Source: Zygnema cylindricum
Taxonomy: Eukaryota; Streptophyta; Zygnematophyceae; Zygnematales; Zygnemataceae
Reading direction: 5' to 3'
Length of the DNA: 64,000 nucleotides
Assembly: GCA_037447655.1 (NCBI GenBank)
Contig: JBBHKE010001101.1
Coordinates: 87,306 to 151,305, forward strand
The notes beneath the pieces are model-generated. The model was not told the origin of the DNA. It saw only the letters and a list, made by a program, of their open reading frames with translations, and ran no database searches. The translations under genes were made by a program, and so were the position numbers. This document shows positions 35,201 to 45,097 of this stretch, piece by piece. Numbering within the stretch: the first letter of the stretch is position 1; each line of letters opens with the position of its first letter.

Positions 35201-37692
35201 TTATCGAATCTATCTCTCTCTCCTCCCGGTTGTGGGTGGAATTGTGATTACAAGTGTTACCGAATTGAGTTTTGTTTGGAAAGGATTCATTGCTGCAATG
35301 ACAGGCTGTTTTGCTACCTCCACAAAGGTAACAAAACAAAGCTTCTGAGCCAATTGTTGCAGATGCATTTGTTAGCGACTCTTTAGTCCGCTGAAGTAAA
35401 GGTCTCTTTGCTCTCCATGTTGGTTATTTGGGCGTTGACAAGAAACCTGTCCATCGGTAATGTTTATCTGCTGTTAAAAAATAGCAACATGGGTGTTAGT
35501 AGTTGAGGCATTATAATAAAATAACAGCACGTTTGTATGTGGTTTGCCGGTTTCTTTGGTGCATGTTTATGGGCACACATCTTAATTCAATAACTGGATA
35601 ACCAGGCATTGGATTTTTATTTGATATTGGAGAACTGAAGTGCCGAAGAATTGAAAAACTGGAATGTTGGGGAATTGGATGGCTGGATTAATATGGGTAA
35701 TTTGGACATTTTGGACCATTGGGTGACTGAATAACTGGATGTTTAGCTGGGTTGGATAACTGAATGCCTGGAGCATTGATTTTCAATATTAGTCAATAGT
35801 TGACCACATATGATGTCTGGATTCGTCTTTTGGTCTGTGTTTGTGGTGCAGGCCACCTTGCTATAAGCCGATTGGATTGGACCCTTGTTACCACTTTCCA
35901 CCTCATGTCTTGGAGTGTAGGTGAGAGAACCTTTCCATTCATAATCTAGCCAACCACCTGCACTGCATCATTTATGATTCACAATTGCCTTTAAATAGAG
36001 AACACTATTACTCTCTATAATTCAGTCGTGGTTTTGCAGATGGAAGGCATGAAATAGTGTTGTAGAACTAGTTAAAGTAACAGACACTACACCTTGAATC
36101 GTTATTAGCGTATAGAAATTATTAGTGTAAAGAAAAAATTAGCGTCATTCATTCTAATTTAGTGCCAGGAGACGTGGCAGATTATGGTCCACGTCCTTAA
36201 ATAGTGTAATTTATTATATTTAAGGTATCAATGTCAAAATTTTGGGGTGCCAATATAGCGTACATAAGGCTAATAACGATTCACGGTGTAGTGTTGGGTA
36301 TCGAGGGCCCCATGCCGATATTCGATATGTACCGAATTTTGGGTACCGATAATTGATATATCGCTTCGATATATCGAGGAGGTGAATATCGCGATATTTA
36401 TGCGATATATCGGCCGATAATTCGATATATTTTCTACCGCGATATATCAAAGTGGGACCCTAGGAAAAAAAAAAAACAAACCCCCCCCCCCCCTTGCGCG
36501 CCCTCGGGGGGGAAGGGGGGGGGGGGGGCGTACTTTTTTCTGTACCTTTTCTGTTACGATTTTTTGTACCATATCGAGGCCTCTGACCGATCGATATTCG
36601 AAATATCGAATATCAAAATTATCGCGATATGATTTTACCCGATACCCAACACTGACAGACACCATTTTGCCACATCAGCCTCCCCTACCTACTTTTTCTG
36701 ATTCTAGTTTACATTGATTCTAATAGTTCGTTGGCTCGAATAGGGAGTTTCAGTTATATGGGGCTTCATGAAATTCTACAGCAATATTTCTCTATAGATT
36801 CCTGACAGGTCTCTGTAGGTTTAATGAATCAAAGGCTCAAATAATATTCACCGGTAGATTTTGCTTTCATCGACATGTACTGGTCAGGTGAAGCTCCAGC
36901 TATATAAATTCGAGTTTTACATGACTGGAGGTCTGTCACGCAGCGTATTTTCTATGGATTCATATCATACTGGTTGTATAGCCGATAATCGCGATAACGC
37001 TATTATCGTTTATCGATTGTTTCGAAATTTTGATATTTTGATGTATATGGTGTAGTACAAAAGGTACTGAAAGTACTGTACCTGGTGGTCAGTGATGTAT
37101 ATCTGTCCACATATTTACGTAAATGCATGCCCTGCTTTTGCGGGTTTTTCCTTTTCGTCCGATAGCATTAATTCTTGCAATCAGAAACTCGAAATCTAAT
37201 TTTAGTCACTTGTTTGTAGTGTATCGTTTTTGTTAAAGTACTCGTTGCTTTGTTTATTGAAATCTCTCATTCATAAATTGTGATGTGTCATCGGTCCTAT
37301 TGTTGTTGTTGGGTACCTCGGAATTTGCCTTCGATATGGATTCCTAGCATTTTTGAAAGAAATGTTGAATCTTTTATAGAGTCGAGTTGGTGAAAGAAAG
37401 TCAGTGTGTGCTTGATAGGTGTAATGTTGGGGACATTTACAGCTGTTCATTACAATACTGGATGATTCTTCAAATTTTTAACTTCACAAGTTTCGTTGTT
37501 CACAGGCATACACTTCAAGTGATTTCCTTCTTCACCTACAAATGGTATTAATGTTTTGGTTAAATGTTTAATGTGGTTTGCAGGAAACCTATCACTCTGC
37601 GTGAGACATTCTATTCACCCTTTGAGTCACTTCCTTCATTCCCATTTTTGCAAAGATGTTTGGATATGCCTCAAGGCATTGTAGTTGTTTAG
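26292..37692 (+). CDS. Xyloglucan/arabinogalactan-type fucosyltransferase (GT37 family)
   Basis: A Golgi type II membrane enzyme of the plant GT37 family, which transfers L-fucose from GDP-fucose onto galactose of cell-wall glycans. Ten exons are supported: 26292-26685, 29078-29307, 30065-30159, 30949-31188, 32278-32395, 33040-33203, 33785-33988, 34541-34663, 35852-35920 and 37584-37692. All have GT-AG borders and consistent phases, giving 581 residues. A hydrophobic segment (RNLRLFVLFTVLSHVAA) near the start would be the signal anchor. Family hallmarks are DGLGNRLLGFASIFIWALLT with DRVLLV (exon 2), FFATGLWLLPSM (exon 4), ERIGMQ (exon 5), VFIASLNHSHAQYL and AFAEMWLLSL (exon 7), SAGSTFGYIAAGL (exon 8) and PCYHFPPHVLEC (exon 9). 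The start could also be the ATG at 26346. The acceptor glycan cannot be told from sequence. Confidence 0.88.
30600..30870. repeat. TG/TATG-rich microsatellite in fucosyltransferase intron 3
   Basis: About 270 bp of alternating purine-pyrimidine sequence built from GTGTGT, GTAT and ACATGT units, between exons 3 and 4. Such tracts are length-variable and can adopt Z-DNA. It gives rise to meaningless open frames on both strands. Confidence 0.85.
34806..34880. repeat. CT-rich low-complexity tract in fucosyltransferase intron 8
   Basis: A polypyrimidine run of TCTC, CCCTC and CCTCC units between exons 8 and 9, with no coding content. Confidence 0.8.
35590..35775. repeat. Degenerate short tandem repeats in fucosyltransferase intron 8
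   Basis: Loose repeats of about 10-20 bp around the words GGATAACTG, GAATTGGATGG and AACTGGA. They are too diverged to define one unit and have no coding meaning. Confidence 0.5.
36085..36293. mobile_element. Second MITE family, copy 2 (209 bp), in fucosyltransferase intron 9
   Basis: Left end CACTACACCTTGAATCG and right end CGATTCACGGTGTAGTG form inverted termini, both continuing into TTATTAGC. It is shorter than the copy at 25259 but has the same ends. No clear target duplication is visible because another inverted structure abuts on the right. Confidence 0.75.
36291..36652. mobile_element. Inverted-repeat element in fucosyltransferase intron 9
   Basis: Begins GTGTTGGGTATCG and ends with its exact complement CGATACCCAACAC. 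The inside is rich in CGATAT/ATATCG palindromes (for example 36352-36440) and contains long C and G runs (36480-36493 and 36508-36528). It overlaps the end of the neighbouring MITE by 3 bases. The family is unknown to me; it is probably a non-autonomous DNA transposon. Confidence 0.6.
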
Positions 37693-38628
37693 GAAAAAAT
37701 CGTCAGGAAAGCAATTTTATCGTTCATCTTAATATCCATGGTGCTAGTACAGATTTATGAGTGTCGGTCAATACTGTGCAATAAATTACTTACTTTAACC
37801 ATCCATTGTAAAAAGAAATTTGTATGCTTCTTTTGGATGCAGTCGTTTTTTATTTATGACAAATAGCGTCTAGCTTGTGTTCTGGTGGCAAATTATTTTT
37901 TGGTCCCGCTATAATTTGTATATTTAGTTTTATGACGTAGAAAGATATTCAATGATATGGTGTGTACTTTAATATGTTTTTTTCTAGTGTACTCATAATC
38001 TTCCTCTGTTGAGGTAGCTTCGAATTATCCATCTTAAATTTTGTTTGGTGTGTTCTTGGCCATGACACATTTTTAGTTCTCAGTAAGGCCAAACTGCTTC
38101 TAGTTTTTTTTTTGCTGTTTGTTTAAAAACATTCCGATTTGTTAAATTCGCTTCTTTCAGTTTATATCTGGGCTCTACATTATGGCATTCCATTAAATAC
38201 CCTGCCACAGTAGATCCTGGTAGTGGTGCTGATGACTAATCAAAAGAAGTTCCTTACCAATAACTTTTTTAAAGGATAACTTAACATTTAGTGAGAATAA
38301 ATAACCATGTCTTTATTTGCTCCAACTGGAACAAGAGACAAAATGACAAAAAATAATACTACCTTGACTAAAAGAGAAAGCTGGATAATCAGAAAAAAAT
38401 AAAAAGAATCAGATACACATATACAAAGCAGGACAAGAAGCTCTAATAAGCAATAACTGAAACTAGATAAAATAACTAGAAATGTATAGATTTATGAACC
38501 AGAAAGCTCAAATTTCAATTCTTCGATTCTATGTATCTATACATGTTCAGCTTGCGGCTAACCAGGAATTTGAGATTTGATGGAGCGTGACGTCCATTTT
38601 CATGGAACACTTTTTCATTTGTCTTTTC
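37693..38628. other. Fucosyltransferase 3' flank and intergenic DNA; no gene
   Basis: Contains the likely 3' untranslated region; AATAAA-like words occur at 37780 and 38298. No open frame resembles a protein. Confidence 0.5.
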
Positions 38629-38902
38629 CATAGTTCAAAAGTAGGTGAAAGTAGGCCCATACAATATGCCTATTGTATGCAAAACATACAATATGACCTG
38701 AAGACCCATATTGTATTCGGACCTATTCGGACCAATTCAAAGATTTGGACCAAAAAAAAAATTTACACCGTCAGATTCGAACGATCGGACGGTCACTGAT
38801 CAAATTAGCGATCAAAGAAGATCACATGAAAAGCCCATAACACAACTTACGATAAAGGCGCCGCCAAAGGCCTACCATAAAAACACCTACTTTTGAACTA
38901 TG
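38629..38902. mobile_element. hAT-like MITE, copy 2 (274 bp)
   Basis: Same 17-bp termini as copy 1, in the opposite internal orientation. The flanking 8-bp duplication GTCTTTTC is perfect (38621-38628 and 38903-38910). Non-coding. Confidence 0.92.
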
Positions 38903-39495
38903 GTCTTTTCGAAATGAAAACTCGAAGTGCGGGAAACCACCAAGTAGAAGGAAAGACAATTGGAGCGCGACGGGATACGTTCTGGCAAAGACTTTTTTTC
39001 CTCCCCGAGGTGGGTAGTCAAATACGGAGCCGGATTAAGGGATTGCTTCGCGGATGAATACCCAAATATAATCCAACGGTCATTGTTAACTCCCGAACGT
39101 TTGGAAAATCCTGGTCGGATCTTCTATAACTTTTTTAGAATATATAAAAAACAGTACCGCATGGTACGAAGAGGTACGGATTTCTGTAAACAACCTCACT
39201 TTTCTTTGATGGAACTTCACCGTATGTACGGTATTTTATGTTTGATATCCACACTATTTAATCCTACTTGTGGTTATTGAAATTTTGGTGTGGGGGTTCC
39301 ACGGTGTTTTCCATGCAGGATGGTACTCAATTTGACAAGTTTGAATTTACGTTGTTTTGTCGTATAATTTTTGCTTCAAAATATTGGAAGGAAACGACAG
39401 TTTTAGTGCGAAACTACACACCGTACTATCGCTCGGCCAGGTTAAGCTAGGTTTGGTCAGTTCCGGTGTGGGCCAAACCGAGGGTTGCTTTGAAA

Positions 39496-39925
39496 CATAA
39501 CACAACTTACGATAGGACTATCGTCAGATTTGGAGGATCGAACGGTCACTAATCAAAGTAGCGATCTAAGAAGATCACATGAAAAGCCCATAACACAACT
39601 TACGATAAAGGCATTTACAGAAGGCCTACAATAGAAACATAGTTCAAAAGTAGGCGTTTTTATGGTAGGCCTTTGGTCGGCGCCTTTATCGTAAATTGTG
39701 TTATGGGCTTTTCATGTGATCTTCCTAGATCACTACTTTGATCAGCGACCGTCCGATCGTCCGAATCTGACGGTGTAAATAAAAGTTTTTGGTCCGAATG
39801 TTTTAATTGGTCCAATTTTTGGTCCGAATAGGTCCGAATATAATATGGGTCTTAAGGTCATATTGTATGTTTTGCATACAATAGGCATATTGTATGGGCC
39901 TACTTTCACCTACTTTTGAACTATG
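39496..39925. mobile_element. hAT-like MITE, composite copy 3
   Basis: A full copy with both termini lies at 39638-39925. It is preceded by a partial copy (39496-39637) that starts internally at CATAACACAACTTACG. The whole block is flanked by CTTTGAAA at 39488-39495 and 39926-39933, so the pair is bounded by the same 8 bases as the next copy. This points to duplication or nested insertion at one site. Confidence 0.8.
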
Positions 39926-39933
39926 CTTTGAAA

Positions 39934-40496
39934 CATAGTTCAAAAGTAGGTTAAAGTAGGCCCATACAATATGCCTATTGTACGCAAAACATACAATGTG
40001 GCCTTAAGACCCATATTGTATTGGTCGCAAAATGAAAAATAATAGTAACAGGGTTGAGTTGCACATCGATCGATAGAGAATTAAACGTCATGTCTAAATT
40101 TTGAAAAACAAACGGACAAAATTTTATTTTTCCGTGAGTTTTGAGGTGTTTTTTATTTAAACCGTCAGACTTCGACAATCGGACGGTCTCTGATCAAAGT
40201 AGCGATCTAAGAAGATCACGTGAAAAGCCCATAACACAACTTACGATAGGACTTACGTCCTTGTTTTTTTTTTCCGGGTTTTTTTTCCCGTGGAATGCAT
40301 CCTACGCCGTGTGAGTTCGCTAAAAAATTTCGTCCGGTGGCGTGCGGTGTACTATGATGATACGTCAGATTCGTACGTTCGTACAAAAGTGTGCACAACG
40401 CACACACATACAGTATGCTTACTCTGCGCGAGTTTTGTGCCAAGTTTTGTGCGCCTACCAAAGGCCTACCATAAAAACGCCTACTTTTGAACTATG
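39934..40496. mobile_element. hAT-like MITE, copy 4 (563 bp, with extra internal DNA)
   Basis: Both 17-bp termini are present and the flanks are CTTTGAAA on each side (39926-39933 and 40497-40504). About 190 bp around 40255-40450 are not shared with the other copies and have a different composition, so it has gained internal sequence. Confidence 0.88.
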
Positions 40497-40602
40497 CTTT
40501 GAAACTGGCTTTGAGATTTCCAAACAAAACCAACCAAAAAACGCCTACTTTTGAACTATGCTTTGAAACTGGCTTTGAGATTTCCAAACAAAACCAACCA
40601 AA
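40477..40602. repeat. Tandem 64-bp duplication at the right end of MITE copy 4
   Basis: The unit at 40477-40540 covers the MITE right terminus, the CTTTGAAA duplication and flank ACTGGCTTTGAGATTTCC. It is repeated at 40541-40602. The MITE end was therefore duplicated together with host flank after insertion. Confidence 0.88.
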
Positions 40603-40604
40603 CC

Positions 40605-41651
40605 AAACCAAACTTTGCATCCTGCTGTACCGAACGGCTCTAACCATCCAAATTCCTTAAAAGCCCTAAAAAGTAAAAACGCTAAAATTACAGATCCTAA
40701 AATTGTCCCGAACTGACGTGTCGTCTTAAGGGTGGCCTTCCATTAGCGAAAAAGTTGGGTTGTTTACTTAGAGTCGTACCGTTTTGTACAGGTCCGTACC
40801 ATTTTTTTTTACACGAAAAACATCTTTACGGGAATATCTCCAAGATTGTAGGCGTAAAATCTGACTGTCGGATGCCATCACACTTTTTATCGGTGACGCC
40901 ACGTCGCCAACCCTACAGTTTGACCGTGCACAGGGAGGACACTTTGCACGGACTGAACGTGTAAAAATGGGCCGCGGGGAAAAGGAAAAAAAATCTTCGA
41001 TGAGCGCGCGCTATTGTGCGTACACGTCGCACGGGCCATGTGCCTTCCGCCAGGGTGGATGCGAATCCGCCGAAATTATCCCGTCACGCTCCCACCATCA
41101 AAAGTTTGCCGCCGCCTTTTTGTCGTTGCGTTTTGAAATTTTGGATAGTACATTATAAATTTATAATGCCCTCTGTACGAGTCATTAATTACCTCCGGTA
41201 GTACAGATATTACCTCCGGTGGTACAGATATTACCTCCGCTGGTACAAATATTGCGTTCAGAACTTCAGACTTTGCATTCGAAGACTCTTTCAAGATTTT
41301 TAGCATCGAATATTAACCTACGTGTTACCAACCAGAATGAGCCACGCAAATATAAAGTGGTTTAGTGACGCGACATAATGAAAGTGTCGCCCCTTCAGTA
41401 AACGTATCCGTTTAATTACTTAAAAGCCTAATGGAAGTCCGCCTTAATGTAAATTTTGAAGACACGTCAATTTGGGATTATTTAGCATAATGCTTTTTAC
41501 TTAATCCGTACATCAATAGGCTGTTATTTATGTATTTTAATGTGTGTTGATAACACGGCAAATTCATCAATCCGTACATTGGTTCAAACCGACTTTGGCC
41601 GTTTGGCGAGATAGAAATCCAACCAGCGGTATCGATCATGCCGGTTTAAAC
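40605..41651. other. Intergenic between MITE copies; no gene
   Basis: No coding signal. A triple repeat of about 20 bp built on TACCTCCGGTGGTACAGATAT lies at 41190-41250. The last eight bases (GTTTAAAC, 41644-41651) are the left target duplication of MITE copy 5. Confidence 0.5.
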
Positions 41652-42116
41652 CATAGTTCAAAAGTAGGTGAAAGTACACCCATACAATATGCCTATTGTA
41701 CGCAAAAAATACAATATACCATTATACCCTTAAGACCCATATTGTATTGGCCACAAAATGAAATAAAATAGTAACAGGGTTGAGTTGCACATGGATCGAT
41801 AGAGAATTAAATGTCATGTCTAAATTTGAAAAAAAAAACGGACAAAAAAATCTTTTTCTGTGAGTTTTGAATAACTTTTTATTTAAACCGTCAGATTCGG
41901 AAGATCGGACGGTTTCTGATCAAAGTAGCGATCTAAGAAAACCACATGAAAAGCCTGTAACACAACCTACGATAGGACTATCGTCAGATTTGGACGATCG
42001 GACGGTCTCCGATCAAAGTAGTGACTTAAGACGATCGCATGAAAAGCCCATAACACAACTTACGATGAAGGTGTTGACAAAAGACCTACAATAGAAACGC
42101 CTACTTTTGAACTATG
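41652..42116. mobile_element. hAT-like MITE, copy 5 (465 bp), just upstream of a gene
   Basis: Both 17-bp termini and perfect 8-bp flanks GTTTAAAC (41644-41651 and 42117-42124). Its right end is about 200 bp before the start codon at 42321, so it lies inside the likely promoter of that gene. Confidence 0.92.
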
Positions 42117-42320
42117 GTTTAAACCGTAAGCGAATTAGCGAAAACTGAGCTGGTAAAAAAACCGGTTTGGTTCGGTTGTTCCGGCCCAAAACGGGCTGGG
42201 TGCAATACCGTACCATAGGACTGCACCTTACCGTACCATATTCTAAATTTCTGAGAGAGGGGAAAGTCTTAAGTATCCAAGTTTTGTCCGAAGTGAAAGA
42301 TTATTTCTCTTGTAGGAGTC

Positions 42321-45097
42321 ATGGCTGCCTCTTCTTATTCCCTGGGATTGTCGCTGACTCTGAATCGTCCAAGCAAAGGTCAAGAGTTTGTTCCTGCAGA
42401 TTATTGTACGGCAATTCAAAACAGTTATTTATCTCATCATTCAGTATCATCATTAGGCTCGCGAAACTTTACATGTAAAATTGCCAAAAACAGAAGCAGC
42501 ATCAAAGGTGAGAAGCAAGAATAAGTGTTTTATGAATTCACTCCTAAATTACAATGTTTCCTTCTATGTTTTATTTTTTTCTATCACATTTCCTTCCTAG
42601 AGCTATACTCCAACCCGGAGCTCGTCATTTTTTCAAGGGATTGTGAAGCCATGGTTACAATTGATATCATTTAATTTTGCTTGCAAGAAAGCTCTTGGAA
42701 ATTAATATCAACACGTTGGGTTTCAGTGTTTTCATCAGATTTCATTTTAAGCACCCATTTTTTTTTTTTAAGAGTTAGACTGCTTTTTTGTATGCACTTA
42801 ACATTCTTTGCGGCATTCATTTTCCAATCTTTCTTGACATTTTCTACAACATGATTGTTATTACAGTTGTTCTTTTCATAATATTATTGTTGTTATCACA
42901 ATTGCTTTTATCAAATGAATGGTGGTGCACGAGCTCGTTTACGTTTTAATGATATATCAAACACAATATTTCAATAGAGATTGAAGAGGGCAAAGTCATT
43001 GGGTGATTTTGATGAAGTCGTGATAGCCTCAGTCAAATTCATTTTCTTACTTTTTCTTCTTCCCTCTGAATGTTGAGAATCGTTCCACAGTTTAAACGCG
43101 TAAGGAACTTGCAACCGGGTCTAAGAATATGTTTTGATCATATGGTACTGTATCTTCTGGCACAAAGAGTTAAATTCACCTCCCAGCTTTCTCAACAAAA
43201 ATGGAATCAGCGAGAATGAAAAAAAAAAGTTTTTTGTCTACTGATATGAAAAATAGAAAATAAACATTTTTCAGTCTACTGACACCATTCATACACCATA
43301 ATTGCCTCAGTTTGGCTCTTATTACTGCACTGCCCATCGCTTTTTGTGTTAATAACACTAATTAGGTCGCAGCTTTTTTTGACCAAGTGTTAATAACACT
43401 ATTTGAGGGAGTTTACTACAAGTTGCTATGTCTTCCCACACTAAATTAATATTACACATTCTACTTCCGAATTTACATTGAGAATCCCTTTACACTAATA
43501 GTGAGGGGCAGCATTTGCAATGGAAAATAATGTCCTTTGTTTTTGTCTGTCTTAACTTGCGACCGTGCTGTTCAGATTAGCTCGTATTACTAATAGCCTT
43601 TGCATTTGCAATGAGAAATAAGCTTCTTCATTATTGTCAGTTTTGACTTGTGACCGTGGTTTTTTTTGTGCAGAGCGGAGACATCGAGCAGTTGTTGCCA
43701 TGGCCGCTGATGGAGCTCAAGGGGGACCACAGACGAGTTTTCTTTCAATGGAGGAGGCCGGTCTGGTGGAGATGGCCGGACTTGACATGCACGAGCGCTT
43801 CTTGGCACGGCTAACTGTAAGTGGCCAAGGCCTGCGAAGTGCATTCAATGCTCATTTTTTTATTATCGCTCATGGTTCAGCAAAGTGCACCGTGAATCGC
43901 TATTAGAATGATTTTTTTTTGTAGCGTGGGGTTTTTACTGGTGATATTAATTCTCATTCAGTTTAAATGATGTGGCTGTTTTTGAGCGGTTTAACGTATC
44001 TGCGTTTTGAAACAAGCAGTTAATGTTATTATCTCTATTTTGTGGTCAGAGGGCAGGAAAAACCGGCACCAAGTTACTGTTATAATTGCTATTTGTCCAC
44101 TCCCTTAAATTGTAATCGCAACCAAATTAGTGTTATCGGTGTAGTTTTAGATCATCTAGGCAGATGAGGGAGCTTCTGTCCTCTGTTTAGTAATAAGTTT
44201 TCAAGCACGTGTGCGGCTGGCTTGCCGATGATAGCTCGTTACTCACGCATTTCTTAGGAGGTAGATGCAAAACATAAGAATTGGATATTTATGGATCTGA
44301 ATTGAATAATAGTTAATTGGCTGACGAAAAGTTGCTAAACTGTCTATTACTTTAGTATTAGACAAATGAAAAGGCTCATTGTTGTGGCAAAGTTTGGATT
44401 CCACTTGAGAAGCCAGCTTTAAACGACTTCATGAAGGTTTTGTGATAGGATCAAGTAGAAAAGAATATGCGCTTGAGAAGAAAACTGTTTTTAATTAAAA
44501 AGTTGGGATTTTGTCAAAAATATAGTTCCTTGTTGACCTGAGGCCTGTATTAGGATAGTCTACCACTGACTAAAACCACGAACACGTTGGACTCCATGAC
44601 ACCTTTTGAAAATGGCCAAGTCCTTACAATTGCAATACCTGAAAACGGCAAGTCCTTAATATTGCAATACCTGTAAACGATAGTCCTAACCTCTTGATGA
44701 CATCCACCGGTAAGGTTGACCTTGAAACCTCATAAATCCTCTATGGGCATCCTGGCAGCCATTTCACTTGGTTATCTGAATTGTGCTCAGTCATAAACCA
44801 CATTTCGACCTTGGCGACATTTCACCAAGTCTGCGAGTACAATTCAACATGCACTATTTCGGTTAGAATTGTCGTGGTAGGCAAATGTGGAAACATATAC
44901 TATCCATGTTAACGTGTTTCTTTTTGTTGCAGGTATCTTCTTTGAATCTCCTCCGGGTTATTTCTGAGCAGGAGGGAATTCCCATTGAGGAACTAAATGC
45001 CGGGCAAATATGTGACTGGTTTCTAAAAGATAAAGCAAAGCGTGCTGAAGATATGAATTCAGCAGTTTTAAAATGGGACCATGGACCTGGCTGGTAG
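42321..45097 (+). CDS. Small plastid-targeted protein of unknown function (164 residues)
   Basis: Three exons, 42321-42507, 43674-43816 and 44933-45097, have consensus GT-AG borders and matching phases (1, then 0) and end at TAG. The first about 60 residues are rich in Ser, Ala, Asn and basic residues (MAASSYSLGLSLTLNRPSKG), typical of a chloroplast transit peptide. The mature part is mostly helical: FLSMEEAGLVEMAGLDMHER, then SSLNLLRVISEQEGIPIEEL and NAGQICDWFLKDKAKRAEDM. It has no membrane segment or cofactor motif. The conserved look of exon 3 suggests a real family, but I do not recognise it and assign no function. A hAT-like MITE sits about 200 bp upstream. Confidence 0.75.
43887..43906. 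repeat. Solo end of the second MITE family
   Basis: GCACCGTGAATCGCTATTAG in intron 2 of the plastid-protein gene matches the terminal repeat of the elements at 25259 and 36085. No partner end was found nearby. Confidence 0.5.

Noticed and set aside
39638-40496. Inverted repeats as a stem-loop RNA gene
   Set aside because: The ends match dispersed copies with 8-bp target duplications, so transposon origin explains them better.
43634-43906. 90-residue open frame as a separate gene
   Set aside because: Only 43674-43816 is coding; it is exon 2 of the plastid-protein gene and the rest is intron.
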